Counted from the stretch's first letter, positions 21,400 to 35,478 are shown. The stretch is DNA of 64,000 bases from Paragonimus westermani (GCA_008508345.1 QNGE01000278.1:45281-109280); one strand, 5' to 3'. Program-made: numbers and translations. Notes: a model not told the origin generated them from the sequence alone.

Positions 21400-24300
21400 T
21401 CACTCATCTTGTCTTTCGCACAGCCATACTATTGTTCGAAGATTTCGGTTAATCAACTCATTACCAGTTATTCTTTATATACACTTCTCAAAATATAATT
21501 CACCAACTGATTATTTCATTCGCTTCCGACGAATGCCCAACGTGTTTGAACAGCCTGTGCAGGTTAGCATATTCGGTCTACTTATATTTTGGGAGTTGAA
21601 CAACTTGTCCAATTCCGATCATCACTACGGCGTGTGTTGTAGGAAGTAATGTGACTCTTTATACCATAATCAACACAAATTTGAATAAATGACTTGGAAG
21701 AGTGGACGAACTCACTCGTCTGACTGCTCGCGTTTGCTCCAGAGCAAGCACTTGGAATGTCACTGGGCTCACCTTCACGAAATCAACAGGAGAATTCATT
21801 CAATTGCAACGCAAAACAATTTTCGATAAAAACCACATTCAACTGATTGACAAGTAGGATGTATGGTGGTGCTATACACTTTCAATCACATACGGAAGGT
21901 TCTTCGAATAACATTGTAAACACAAAGTTGTTTTAAAAATACACGTCCACTGAGGTGATATTTCCGCATGTTGTACGCATAGGTATGACTCACTTTTTTC
22001 GTATCTCGGTGCCCCAATATTTTGGATGGCTAAATACACAAACAGTTGCGTTTTAGAAACAAAATTACATTGAAGACCACCGATAAGTTCAAAGGTGCTA
22101 TCTTACCGTGTGTGGTGCTAAATAAGCTTCGGTTCTATAACAACGCGATGTGTTAACGGCAATACATCATGATTACGATGAACAGTGAAGGTATTTAAAA
22201 GCGTCTGACAGACTATCAATCCGTTACCTGATTGTTGCCCATGAATTATCTGAAACATTGCTCTGATCAACTAATATGGAATAATATTGTTCATTTATCA
22301 AGTTTATCAACACACAATTGTAGCCAATCAAGAAAAGGCGGCAGAAATTCTGCTTTCGCAAGAAACCTGCAAATGTTGCAGATCATACCGAGCTACAATC
22401 TGAACCTGTATAATTTACGGCCGCTGAAAGTTAAGGAGAAAAATCTCTGAGTCACAAAAAAATTACTTAATTCTGTGCGGCTTATAGATATAGAACTACG
22501 TGATGCACGTCATCAACAAAATTAAATCAGTCGTCAACACACTGCTCACTAAATAGTTTATAACGCCGGATTGCCTATATGAATGCATAACGTTTTTCGG
22601 TTTCCAGCAGGCCTCACAGCGCTTATCTGAGATCTTATAACATATGCTGCAATGGATTTCTCAACCGCACCCACCTAGACTTGTTGAAACTAAACCAAGC
22701 TATTTCATAGTTATGCGTACCACCAACAGGACTAGGAATATGTTAAAGATACTAAACAACGCATCGCTCTGACTTGTGACTGGTGTTTTCTCGTGCAACC
22801 AGTAGCAGCTGACAGTGTCTGATTAACGTATTCCATGCACACGAAACCAGAGTTATACAACAACAGCAACGATTCTGGAGAGCACCAAGTCCAACGGAAA
22901 TTTATCGAATCGCAAATAACTCTCGCTTTTTGATGCAGGACAGAACTGCTTTGCTGTACGTTTATCGAAACCGATTCATTAATCTAACATTCACAATTTT
23001 AGTTGGCAATTTTGCGGACAAATTGAATGTGATAAATTTATCAGGCATGCTGAAGATTCAGTGAAAGAACTCTAACCTGAATAGCGCGTGCGGCCAGACT
23101 TAATTTTATGTCGCAGAACTCACTAATATTTAACAAACAATAAGAAGGGAAGCACGAATTCCGTTCACACTGTTGATTGTGATAAATGGGGTGTATTTAC
23201 TGCTGAATTTTAAGCAGTATTTGTGATCTTCACTCATAAATGTGGACGACCGTTTCACGATGTTTTGAGCTAGACACTGGCCCAAATTGGTCGTATTCTT
23301 TGAATCGAGATATTAATACCAACCTGCCCAATTTGCGCGAAGCTCTTGCTTACACACAGCAATAGCGTGCATCCCCTTCTGGGCATAAATCTCCGTTCCA
23401 CCCAGTTAGCTTATGAGAATAGCATATGCATCACAGAGTCAGTGGCTCCAAACTAAACGCGACCGGAAACCATTGGGAAACTCTTAACTACAGGATTGCG
23501 TGAACAGTGTACATCGTGTTGGAACGCGAGGTTAGTAACCTCAGTGAACAGACGGCAGTTGTTTGCGTTTCATCACAGAATCATTGAGGAGAATGAACAC
23601 AAACCATTTATATAACCTATGACGCCCAAAAGTTATAACTGATTTTCATCAAGCAAAAGTCATTCACGAAATGAATGTGAGAAAATTAGTTAAACAGTGT
23701 GTAATTACATGTCTTCAGTTAACTGTTGCTGCACATCAAAGTGCAAATATTCACCCATCCTCAACATATGTTGATTACACGTGGTCAAGCATTGTCTTCA
23801 CGAGGTTCCACACCATTGATTGTTGTCAGGTGATAGCGGATTCAAATACAGATATCAAGTAATAGGTTTTAAAAATGGCCCGGAACTCACCATCCTCCAT
23901 TCGTCAGAAAGTGTAACTCGATGCACATTTTACATACCCGGAGATTGCGTCAGACCTCAAGGCGGATTCACCAAGATGGTTTACTAAGTCGACCATACAA
24001 AATATTTACATACGTTCACAAGAATTCCATATCAGAACTGTCCGACCGGTAAACAGCTGGCATAACGACATCTCAACTGCACCTCATCAGCTACTTTTGC
24101 AAACGTGACACTATGTAATGGGAGCAGGTTGTCATTCGAGACCATCCAGTCACGTGCGCGACATAAGAGATCTGTCTCTAGTAGAAGACCAACGTTAGTC
24201 TGTAAGCATGGTTAGAAAACCCGTGAAGATCGAAGGGGAGGAGACAAAAATATTTTGAAAGGGTGCAACTGTTGTCCAATTTTCTGATGTTTTTGGTTAA

Positions 24301-24700
24301 TACTCCAGAACAGCACTTCCATTCTTGTTTGTTATTGATCTAACCATAGCTCCAAGGACTCTTTCGCTAAGCCTCTGCGAGGTTTGCACCCCCTTTTTAG
24401 TCGGTCATCATGAGATGATTCAGTTCACTCTTGTTTGATTGGTCCACAAGTTACTCCTCCGATTATATCTTATTTGTATGAATTATCTGACTCTTTCTGG
24501 TCCTGTAATATATTTTGTTCTGCTGAAAGAACCTATCAGGTTACACTAATGCTTTTATTAGGTCACCTCCCATTTGCTTCGGTCACCTGACTGACTGTTC
24601 CGTGTGTGGCCGTGAACGGTGCAAAATAAAACAATAAAATTTCCAGCTGGGTTTGATACTACATTTAGTACTTGAAGTTAGCGGGTGCAGTCTGTGTCTT
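21400..24700. other. No supported gene
   Basis: Short random-looking frames. On the plus strand there are AATAAA motifs near 24.63 kb; on the minus strand an AATAAA (TTTATT on plus) near 24553 could serve the gene ending at 24747. Confidence 0.35.
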
Positions 24701-24746
24701 ATCCTAGCCAGGTATGTTGTATACCTAGGTGCCTTATAACCTCCAA

Positions 24747-24934
24747 TTACTCATAGGTTGTACGTATTTCCTTTCCACATTCTTCTAAATAGTTACAAAC
24801 CTTACAAGTCGTGCGTGTTTCCGTTTTTCGAACGAATAGTCGCACTGTATGGTTTACCAGGAACGCACTACGATTACGAGTTGTTTTTTGTTCAGTGTCA
24901 CACTGGCAACAATAAATGATTCCTGACTGCTTTA
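24747..24934 (-). CDS. Candidate terminal exon, cysteine-containing
   Basis: Starts in phase 1 after an acceptor (CCGACGTCCTGCAG), which agrees with the phase-1 end of 25211-25448, and runs to a TAA at 24747. The product has CCQC and CKVCNYLEEC motifs separated by about 40 residues, a spacing that could bind zinc or form disulphides. An AATAAA on this strand lies roughly 190 bp downstream. The exon is the weakest of the three in this gene. Confidence 0.42.
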
Positions 24935-25210
24935 CTGCAGGACGTCGGCGAACAACACAGAGATATTTCGCAATTGTTACCTGATAGAATTCAAGATCAA
25001 TCGTCAATCATTTTGAACGCTGTGATGTTTGAGACACGATGTAGTTGCCGCCGTATGGGATACATTTGTCTGTCAATAACAAACAACTGGTTGTTTTAAA
25101 CAAACGCAAAATCATAAGTTAAGTCCTTCTTCCTCAAGACATACATGTAGGAAACAAAATTTAAATTTAACTGTAAACATTGAAATGGATAAAAGTACCG
25201 ATATGCTAAC

Positions 25211-25448
25211 CTACAATGCTTTGTATGAAATTATGGGAAGGCGATTGACCACGGTTCTCTAGGCTGATTAAAACATCCCGTGAGTCCCAAACCACTTCGG
25301 TAATATCTTTCCATTTGTAGAACACATTCAAATGTGCTGCATCCCAAGAAAACCAGCGAGTGCGGCCAAAATCAAACCTGTCGAACGCAACAACAACCGG
25401 CTCTATAGGGTAGATCGCGCGGAGTTCAGGAATCCAGTATGTGTTGAA
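25211..25448 (-). CDS. Internal exon of an unknown protein
   Basis: One of the best exon calls in the window. The acceptor has a long pyrimidine tract (CTCTTTTCTCTCTTCTTTCATACAG region), the exon begins in phase 0 and is open for 79 codons. The product is rich in Trp, Phe and Asp: VVVAFDRFDFGRTRWFSWD and FYKWKDITEVVWDSRDV. The right border is either a donor G|GTTAGC at 25210 or a TAG six bases further on. The aromatic, beta-like composition suggests an extracellular or enzymatic domain, but I do not recognise it. Confidence 0.62.
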
Positions 25449-27329
25449 CTGTATGAAAGAAGAGAGAAAAGAGGACTGTGAAATGCAATGTGGTTAAATG
25501 TGTAATAGGTGGAATTTTGTGAAGTACGTTCTGGGAATGCTGGAACACTCAAGATACCACGTGTTCAGTGAGACCAGTTTGGAGATTCATCAAATCAGCC
25601 CGCAAGAATTCTAACCATCATTGACAGCACATATTTGAAACCTTGCAAATATAACTAGTTATTCTGGTAAACCAGAATTGCTGGCAAACTGTAGGGAAAA
25701 TGCAGTTATCAGACTTTGATCGGACAACCCTCAAAACCGTGCCACTTGTTTCCACCTTGTCCCCACGTACATGAGCGTCCAGTAAACTGCTGGCCATGGA
25801 TACAAAAATTTTGATACGAATTCAACAGAAATATTCTACAACATAGGTTCTGTCATAAAAGTTCCCGTTAAACCTGTGTTCACGTTTGCTTAATGTTGGC
25901 CTTGTGATACTCACAAAACCTAACTAGGACTGATTGTAACTGTTCAGAAAATGCATTTGTAGAAGTAAGGTTTCCAGGGAATGGTTTCCGCTGCCTGCTT
26001 GTTATGTAACAAAATTCACTGTTCGGTCTCTAGTGCAACCGTTTGTAGGATAACGGGAATCGTTGTTCGGTGCTTACTTGATAAAATCCTCAAACTTAAA
26101 ACTGCTATTTTTGCAAACTAATGAGATGACTGCCTAGTTTTGTATAAGTGTTCTTGTGTGGTAAGTGGGAAACCCCAGAGAAACTCCGGATATTCTATTC
26201 ACATTTGCATTGCTTGTGTCCTGTGAGTAAAGTGTACAGACAAGTGCGCATACCCCTGTCCAAGGTCCATCCATCCGTATTTCTGGAGGTCGCATGTTCG
26301 GAACTCACCAACGCGTGCTTGATACATTTGATTGGGGACCTAGACATGGTATGTCTAATTATTTGCTTGAATAGGTAGTTCCGGTGGTTCGCACAGGGCA
26401 AGATTGCACTTCCATACTAACGTAGACGACAAGTGAACCAGCTGTCCAGTGTGCAGCAATGTGACCACAACATCTCCCAGATTATGTGTGATAGTTTGAT
26501 ACATCATTGTGTGCAGTTGCGACTGATCTTACAAATTACGAAATATCACATGCAGTTTGGTTTATCCACAGTTCGTTTATCCATATTAATTACGTCTGTT
26601 ATTAATTGGTTTATTTATGGATAACTTTGTCCATATCCAACAAAATCTCGGACGAATCAATGAAACTTCCAGCGACAATGACACTGCATTGCATCATACT
26701 GACGCCAATGAGCGAATCCCTAGGTAAGCTTCATCAAACAATTAGTAGTATACACACTGCCTGTTCTTTTGTGGGCACATGTGCCGTTCTCATTTTGGAA
26801 ATGTACACAAATTCACCTATAATCGAATCAAGCTTATTCAAGTGCTAACCAGTAACATCACATAATGCATCGCAGAAATGATACAGCCAACCAAGCGGTT
26901 CCTACTGTTTCTGTTTAGCACTCGAAATTTTGCAGCTAGTTTGTCATAGAATGTCATACGTCATCCGTTTACATCACCATATTCTGAAATACTGACCGTT
27001 TTAGCGTCAGTGTTTTATGATAACCTGATGGATGATAGTCTGCTTTAAAAATTTGTCGCGAACTTGATTGATCAAAACTCTGATCCACTTATAACTCATT
27101 GAATCAGTCATATGAGATGTTCCGTGCACGGTAAATTTGTGAACTTCTAATGACGACCTCGAAACCACCGGAGGACAAATGTTTCGGCGCTGATATTGTA
27201 AATTTCGGAGGTTTCTCCTATAGCCACTTTCCTCAACTGGTCCGCTACACATGTGGAAAACCACAACTAATTTAAATTGAAAAAGACAGCAAGATAGACG
27301 GCAAACAACCGAGAGCAACAATTACTCAC

Positions 27330-27439
27330 ATCCAGCCGGATCTCATTGGAAAGCTCCTCGTATGCGTGCCGATCGACATCATAGGAAACCTGAGTTACTC
27401 TTTTGTTACCTTTCATAATTCGGTTTTGAAGATCGAATC
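27330..27439 (-). CDS. Internal exon upstream of 25.4 kb
   Basis: A 110-bp exon with a very good acceptor (TTTCTGTCGTTCTCTTAG) and donor (GAT|GTGAGTAA). It ends in phase 0, matching 25211-25448 across a 1.9-kb intron. The product contains KGNKRVTQVSYDVDRHAYEE, a beta strand followed by a helix. The exon needs one base from an upstream exon (phase 1). It cannot join 33918-34038 directly, because that would create a TGA, so at least one exon is missing between them or these are two genes. Confidence 0.58.
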
Positions 27440-30400
27440 CTAAGAGAACGACAGAAATATTGAAGATTACTTCACGGTGTATTTGTAACAATTTAACTGA
27501 TCTTATTCACTCTGAAAATTTTAAAGATTTCCGTCCGTGTTATGTTGCACAATTTCACGGCTATTATTGAGTAGGCTAAACAGGTAACGCGGCACACAAA
27601 CGCTGGTATCATTTAGAACACGTTCTATTTAGATACACATCATGTGCGTCTATTTTCCGGAAATGGTTAACTTCGTTGAACGCACTAGACTAAACCTAAT
27701 GGTAACAATATTTCAGTTCCAGATTCCTTAGCCTTTGAGCGATCAAGATTCCGAGGAAGAAACCATTCATTCTACAAGCGTGCTGAGAGTTTCGGGTAAT
27801 TCATTCATAATGGTCGAGGAGGCGTACTTCTAAATCAATCAGTGCATTTCCTATCTCGAATAGTTTTCACATCAAGTTTTCTTGTTTTACCGTCATTTCC
27901 GGTCGATCTAACGATGGAGTTGTTCGGACTGCTATTTACAATAGCACGTATAGATGAAAAATGGCAACACGAATATCAGTGTAGTTTTGAAATTCTACGT
28001 GACCTTGCGCCCTCGATCAACCAACGAAGTAGGTCAACAGGCACTTGCGTATCCCAGCAAGAAAAATACACTGTGGTAAATGGGACTTGACATGTTCAAG
28101 GAGAGAATGACCACGGGCTTGTGAAAAACAGCTATTACGGGGCTGTATGAAATGGTCGTTTGCTGACCTGATTTAGGCAGAGTGTTCTTTGGTGTAAATC
28201 CTCGCGCAATATTTCCCCTCTCATGTAATCCATCCGTTTGCGTTGTCTGTCCTACCTACCTGGTAAGATGAATTGGATCAGATGCATCCAAATATGGGGC
28301 GATCAGTATCACAGATGCCTCACTGCTAAGTTTCAGTTGAGGTAGCATCAGATGGAAGTAACATGGAGGCAGGCAGGTGCCACATGAAGACATCATAAGG
28401 TGGTGGGAATACAATTGATATAACCAGATTACTTGTCAAGTAGATGTATTCCGTCCAGCACGTGAAGGTTTCATTACGTGTGCACATATTTAACACAGAA
28501 ATCTTGACCTGAAGTGAACAGTGTGTCGCATTGTATGATCAATAGTCGAGAGCGTGTATGTGGCAAAGTAAAAAGACTTAGCAGGAAGAATTCCATGCTG
28601 ACGAACAAAAAGATTCCGCGAGCTAACAAGATCGACCTCCATATCTCGGCGTATCACACAAAATCCCTACTAAAACGTAATCATTTTCTTCCTTACTCCA
28701 CTTAGGAGGCCGGAAATACCCTGCTCAGACAAGCTGATTTCTCAATCCGCGTACCACGAAATCTCATGCACTGTTATCCAGACATTCATTCACACACTCG
28801 GTTACAACTCGCAAACCACACCTGTGTGTCAGCAAGCTGGTTTTTCGTGATAAGGTTAATCTGACAATGGTTGCGAGATTAGAACAGTAAACTCGTGGAT
28901 TGATGGAGTCTATCCATCTTTGAGGCAGTTTGTTGAACTTTGCTACTTCTGACATGTTGCTAAGGGATCAAAGATATCAGTGTTCCAAAAAGTGTTCTGT
29001 AAGTATCACCTTTGTAGGTGGTCTATAATTCACACCTTTACAATACAGCCGTTCTTACAAAAGTCTCACACAGCCTGCCTTTGCAGAAAGGACGTCATCA
29101 TGTTGATAACAAAATAGGTGCATGTTTGCGGACTCCCACTGTTTTGTCAACTAATCGGACAGTCTATCAGCGCTGTCAAAGTCCCCCATTCACAAAAGTT
29201 TCTCACGACTCTAGCTTGCCGAACAGTGCAAGGATCATTCAGAGATGTAGAAAGGTAGCACTTTGTCAGGACCTCCCATAGACCATCACAGAGTACAGTA
29301 TTTTAGACCACATAAAACGTATCTCGAAGTGGTGTCCAGAGGCACTCACACACCACTATGCTGGCGGACTGTCAGTGTGCGCTGTGATGTGTTTATCTAC
29401 TGTAAAATTTAAAAGACAAGAGATGATCGGAAAACTGGGTCACACTGCATTCCCGTCGCTTACGTTCGGTATTAACCTGTCGAAAGCTTGAATCTAGCTG
29501 GAGGTCCGATAGCAATTCACTCTAACGATGTCCGTATACTCCTCGGAAGCACTCTAGCGTGATAGTCTATTTCACAATGCAACTGTTTCAACTGAATTCA
29601 ATACATCTCCAACGATTATAAGTATAAACCCTATCCATCTCTCAAGTGAACGACAGCGTTCACACCTATGGGTCAGTCTGGGGACATGAACAATGCAGCC
29701 GTGGTCTAAAAAATAAACTGAGCATACTTCTCCCGGGTGTGTAGTGCGCGTGTGGTGTTTGATACGCTAAACTGAAACAGCTTTATTGATCCAAAGTATC
29801 CTGGCCAGGATAACCGGCTCTTTGGCTGTAGCTGGGACGTCATTTCTCAAACTGTGAGAGATGAGTCGGCTAGGCCGAGTCTTTAGGAAGTTCCATGTAC
29901 TCCATCTTTCGTGATACTTCTGTTTCGATTGGTAGATATACGTCCACATACCATTGAGCAAATGCGTGCTCAAGATTGTTGCCGTTGGTGTTTGTAACCA
30001 GTAGAAATGCGGTCTGAACTACCCAGCCAATGTTTCAAAAGCTTCGTCAAAGCTGATGGATGCCGCACCATTGACTGCATGGATCGATTTGCTCGTACAT
30101 GACATTCTGCCACCCGTCGAATGAACGCATAACGTCCCAGTGGTACTATAATTGGCTTCCATGCTGTGCGTGTACCAAATATTTTTTTATGTCCTACGGT
30201 GATTGTGGATTTTAAAGTGAAGGAAAACAACTAGTGACACATATAGAATGCTTGTGACTTCCCTAGCTTAGTTGTGTCGATTTGTATTTGATGTTGAATT
30301 GGACTCTCGTTAAAGTGCAAAACGAGCTTGACACAGGCCAGTGAACCACTAGAGTTCAGACCAGTACTCCGGATTTACCAAAAGCGTCAGAAACAAGTGG

Positions 30401-30782
30401 TTCATAAACAGCTGAGGCTTTCTGTCTCTTAAAGTTTACTTTCGAGTCCCAGCGTGCGACGATAACACCCAATGGGCATCAATACAAGCAACTCCCTCTT
30501 GAAAAAATATGCGTTTTGGACATCTAAAACACAAGCTTAAACAGCGGTCTGGGCGTGAAAGGTTCCAAACAACAATTCGTTGTGCCCGCATAATACAGTG
30601 GTGAGTGGGGGCCAGTGACGTAAGGATGAGTTAGAATCCTGAGACTATAATTCCGCGAGACAACAGATACCGATTGGGAGGGTCCCCGAAGTGTGACGTT
30701 GGTAATCTGACTGTGAATTCTGTCGAGAACAGAAAAAGAATCCTGGTGATTGTCAGAACCACTATTTGGGGGTCACGAAGTA

Positions 30783-31325
30783 TGGTCTTGTTCAACAAAC
30801 AGAGTACATTTAGAGGACCGTGGGCTCGACTCTAAAGGCCGAAACACTGAAAAGAAACCGGATGTCGAAACCTTGGCCAAGGAGTTGCAATTACGTTGCG
30901 ATGAGACGAAAGCTGTACGTAATATCGGTCCGGAAATCATAATCGCGAGGGCAAGATGCCTTTGCTGTTTCCCTGTTAGGAAAGTTGGAAAACTCGGATT
31001 CTAATCAGACAACGCTCTAGATGTATTTGATGAACAAGTTAAGCTAGTGGATATTTTGGCCAGTATGAGCTCCGAGGTTGCATCCGCCCTGAAATGTGGG
31101 ACCAACAATCAGCCAACTCTCCCGAGAGTACTCGTCGACGAAATGTTGCCTATGTTTTACGTGAACCTTGTTGGGGTTGGAATTGAAAATGCCAGCTTTG
31201 CAGATCTGACACGTTGTCTCACGCCAACGGAAGCGAGATATTACCCAGCCACAATAAAACGCATACAGCATACAATGACTGACACACCATTATTTTTAGA
31301 CAATTTATTCAGGTACAGTGACTAG
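30783..31325 (+). pseudogene. Decayed coding segment, one in-frame stop
   Basis: The plus strand is open in a single frame across this interval except for one TAA at 31002-31004. Before it the product is charged and helical (DVETLAKELQLRCDETK); after it comes DVFDEQVKLVDILASM and then LVDEMLPMFYVNLVGVGI. The continuity over some 170 codons suggests an old protein-coding sequence, host pseudogene or retroelement. Reading it as two exons fails on phase. The minus strand is also open in the second half. Confidence 0.35.
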
Positions 31326-31619
31326 CTAATGCCATTTGAGTGGAAGACCATATGGCGTCTTCAGAATAGACGAGAGCTTGTCTGCAACAGAAAATGAGAC
31401 TTCTTTGTAATTTTGTTACCAACAAGAAGTTGCGCTTTTCCACCTTGGTCATTCTGTGTAGATTGTCTCCACCGCTGATTCACCATCAAATTCGAGCTAA
31501 ACGCAGACAGTGCGTACACAGTGAAACAGCAAGATGGCTGCTTCCGTTGTTTTCTAGTGTGCATCTTCTCTCACTTGTCCCCTTGTAATTGACAATTCAA
31601 GATGCAAGCTCAAACCCCA

Positions 31620-32090
31620 TTAGCAGAACTATCAATACTGAACGATTTATGGAGCTCCCCAGAAATTCACCAGCACACGGATATCACCGGTTGCCATGAG
31701 ATATGCAGGCAATCTGTTCGTCATTAGCGAGTAGTTTGGCAGGTATAATGATTTAGCTGGGACGCAACTTTGGAAAATTGCTGTGTTGTTTGGATTTAAA
31801 CCAGCGACAGAAACACGACCAACATGCTCAACAGTGGCTTTGGTGGATTCCATGGCGAACTGTTCGAAAAACCATGCTGGAGCAATCATTCCTCTCGATC
31901 ATTTGAGTGGGCAGCCGAAAAGATTTCCGGGCTCTGGATGTGGCTCTGTATTCCACCCAACAGAGCGTTCGTCTTGTCTAGGCATGTTGTTTCTGGTGCC
32001 AGTTGGAATCCAACCGATGCCTTGACTTTTCACGGTTGGGTCTTATCTGAACCTATTTGTTACCTAACGTCTGAATTATCAAGCTCGAGC
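31620..32090. other. Interval with long open frames on both strands, probable repeat remnant
   Basis: Two plus frames (31783-32025, 31824-32093) and one minus frame (31647-31889) are open together, more than expected by chance at this GC. The minus frame includes MESTKATVEHVGRVSVAGL. I suspect a remnant of a dispersed trematode repeat, but I cannot name it or choose a strand. Confidence 0.3.
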
Positions 32091-33917
32091 TGATCGGTCG
32101 AAAGCCGTTTAAGTGAAACGCAAAACGATCGGAATTTGACGTAATATTTGGCCTTATGATCACAGAAACGCACAGTGATATCTTGTGATTGTCGCGATCT
32201 AACGTGCGTCTCTCGACTGTTCGACCTAGCCTGCGTTCACCTGTATTACCATTGTGACCTAGTTGTACCAACGAATATTTCGCCTTCAATGTCGCTATGT
32301 TCAACTAAATTTGAGACTATGGATTTCTTCTGTTCGGTTAGTCTTGATGATACTGTTTCATTCAAGCTTCATTTGTCCCGTGACCGAAGGATAAAATCTG
32401 GTTTCATCCCTTCGGTATGATTCACTGATCGCCTAGATAAGTTTCCCCTTTAAGAAAATGAGTGATTCATCAGAATCAACATCGTGACATGTCATTTGGT
32501 ATTAAGCGAGTGAGGATGGAAAACGTCAAGTACATTACTGGTCGATTACGACGTAGTGGTAGTTGGAATACAAAACCATACCGGACGATCTCAATGCAGC
32601 AACTTAAAGCAAGAACAGCCTTATGGATACACGCCCGATAGACTAAACTCATTTCTGTTCATGATTCACTTAGTGACCGAATATTAGTTCTGCTATGTGC
32701 AAGTCCAATTCGTTGTTTGATACCACAGTTACTGAGAATACTGTGCAACAGACTAAGTGAACTACCCACACTGACCGCCATGACACCCTTATATTACACA
32801 CATTTGACCCGAAAAATAGGGTAGTCTGATTTGAAACATCACCGGGACGTCGAATACGGAGTGCTGGTTGCAAACTGTGAATACGGTTGTCGCTTATCTA
32901 GGCTCTTTGAGTTACCAATCCCAATGTTGTTGAAAAGGTAGTGTAGTCATCGCGCTACTCAATGTTTACGGTTGTCATTTGTTGGTATTCACTGCATAAA
33001 GGCCCGATCACGTCGTTTTAATTGACAAGTGTAAACATTTTGCAACAAGAAGTTGCATGAGATTCCGGATCAGTGTGATATTGTGAGTTCTGTGAAAAAA
33101 AGCCCCCGTATATGTAATTTGAACAAAGTTGAAGTGTTCTACACAACTGGGGATTTCACTTGTGTGAAATTGCACTGTCTTCTCTTCCATCTGCATGTAG
33201 TAAGTGAATGCAGGTTTCATACGGTCAAAAGAGGCGGTGTTATTGTCATACGTTCTAACAACAATATGACCGCATGTTCTGAGTTTGTACGGCAGAACAA
33301 TGATACCAGTGAGCTAGCATTGTTGTATAACAGGCAGTTTCGTTGTGAGCAGTTTACTACTTACAACAAAACGTCTGTTATACAACGGTGTCAAGTGGGC
33401 ACATAAGTCGAAAGGTGAAAGTTCCCAGCTTCCTGCTGATGTTCACTGTTCACCCGACACACAACTTGCAGCGTTTCGGCGTGCTCTTCCTGTGGTTGTT
33501 TGACTCCAGGCGAAGCCCGGAATTTTGCAAACGAAGAGCACAAATATTTAGTAATAATTCTAATTGGTTGCATTAAACGTCAGTTGATGCCACATCACGA
33601 TCAAAACCTGAACGTTTCATTAATAATTGGTTCTGTGGTAGTTATACTCAGTCATTCGTCGACAAAACAATGTGTCACTTGATGACTTTTCTCATTCCTG
33701 CTATGTCTTTATCAGTAACAGCCTGAAATACTGAGTTTGAGGGAGCTGAGGACGTGCAGGCTAATCTTCTAGTCATCTAGTTACATCAGTTGATTAATCT
33801 ATTCAACTTGTCATTGGGTCTCCGAATACTAATAACCTCAGTGTAGTACGTCGTAATAACGTTCCACTGTGAAAATTATGTCATCAAGACGTTTATGCCA
33901 AGTTACAAGATACTTAC

Positions 33918-34038
33918 AATATTTCCACTGGACGCTTATGTCAAACGCATATTCGGCAGTCTCTGCCCTGGGTAAGCAGATATTGGCAAGGAGAATACCA
34001 TAAATGGAAGGTAAACCTAATTTTACGAGTGATATCTT
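33918..34038 (-). CDS. Internal exon of the long unknown minus-strand gene
   Basis: A 121-bp exon with textbook borders: acceptor TTTTTCTTCTTATTGCAG and donor T|GTAAGTATC. Only one frame is open through to the donor; it starts in phase 0, as required by 35479-35600. The product begins KISLVKLGLPSIYGILLA and ends FDISVQWKY, mixed hydrophobic and aromatic. The next downstream exon was not found, and the exon at 27439 does not fit. Confidence 0.62.
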
Positions 34039-34433
34039 CTGCAATAAGAAGAAAAATTGCTTAGTCGCGTGATTCCGAAATACGTGCGTTTAAAAACTGA
34101 CATTGTCAGATGTACAATCAAGGAATCAAGGTCCGCCATTTGTTCAAACTACGTCTCATGCATGGTTTTATTCTAATGATTCCCTAAATGAACCGCGATA
34201 GGTGAGAGGGGCATGGTCACAACTAAAATACCTCAGTGGTTTAAATCAAAAGTTGCATTTAGACATTTGAACATGAAACAACTAACCGCGGCAGAATTGT
34301 CCCCACAGTAAACCGCAGTCCGTATGCTTTTGTAACGCTTCTAAAACAATACTTGTAATTTTGAATGAGTTCAACTGTTGCGCACTAAACCTTTGAAAAT
34401 AAACGCACAGCTTGTTCAGCCGAAACTTCCACG

Positions 34434-34625
34434 ATGTCCGTCGGAGACACTAATCAAGCATTGAAGTTCAGCTCAACGAACTTTCATCATAACAATGAAC
34501 ATCTCACGTCTAGTCTCACTTCTGTCGGTATCCATGGTTTGAACAGTATTCTACATTCTTTCCAGTCCATATCCATAAATTTAGTCACCGAAGTGTGTAG
34601 ATTACGATCCCGAGTTTTGACATAA
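34434..34625 (+). CDS. Candidate small open frame inside an intron
   Basis: ATG to TAA, 63 codons, Ser/His/Asn-rich then amphipathic (GLNSILHSFQSISINLV). It may alternatively be an exon entered from an acceptor at 34418 (CAGCTTGTTCAG). It sits in an intron of the minus-strand gene. No other support. Confidence 0.2.
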   Translation: MSVGDTNQALKFSSTNFHHNNEHLTSSLTSVGIHGLNSILHSFQSISINLVTEVCRLRSRVLT

Positions 34626-35478
34626 AAGTTCCACCCATCATCGTCTGAACACATTGTAATAGTTTCTCAGCAGAATTGTGTGCAGAAGTCAGCATAAAAA
34701 TCGATGTTTTTCGAACGTCCTCCGTGAGAATTGCGCAGACGTTGAAACGTGACTTTACAGACCATCATCATATTGGGTTACACACGTCACTTCTGGAATG
34801 AATATGAAAAGGAAATTTCTCTGCACGCCGTGCCCCATGGTTGCACCCAACTTATCCGGCAATTGGGTAGTACTTGTAAGTGCGATCAGTAAGCATTGAA
34901 GAATGAACACATTTGTGTTGCATATAGGTAAAGTGGAACCGTTGATGATTTGATCGAGGCTCACTTGCAGAAATTCTGCTTGGCATTCGCGTTCGAACCA
35001 GTCGTGAAGAAAACATACACAGAAAAAGCAAGCACCCCACCAGCTGGTTAACAACTTTACGCTGGAAACAGTTTCATAAAGGAACTGCGTTACTTACCCA
35101 ACCCACTGTTTCCTATAGAATCCACTGCGTGAGTCAACGGATTAGCCGACAAGGCAGACTTGCTCGGACAGTCCGCATCAGAGAAGACCAGACACACAGC
35201 TGCTCAACGAAATTACTTCAAAAGAGCAGTAATTTTGAACGATCCGTGTATCTCCTAGATCGAAACCAATGCCAGAAACATCGTGCTCGAAGAAGGCGAG
35301 CGCTTTTTTGTAAAGATGTGAAGCCACACCGATAGCTGAGAAATTTCACAACCGGATCCGGTAATCCACCTAATCATAGTACAGCTTTTTGCCGAGTTAC
35401 TGTTTCAAACTCGGCCATATCCCGTATTTTCCACGAGCGGTTTTCATTCAATAGAAGTGTGAACGTCGGAACACTCAC

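Noticed and set aside
27842..28090. 82-codon plus frame starting with a hydrophobic stretch
   Set aside because: It could be a signal-peptide exon, but the donor (AAGTAG|GTCAAC) is weak and no partner exon was found.
34852..35210. Extra exon candidates with good donors (GTGAGC, GTAAGTAA) on the minus strand
   Set aside because: Their phases do not fit between 35479-35600 and 33918-34038, which already join directly.
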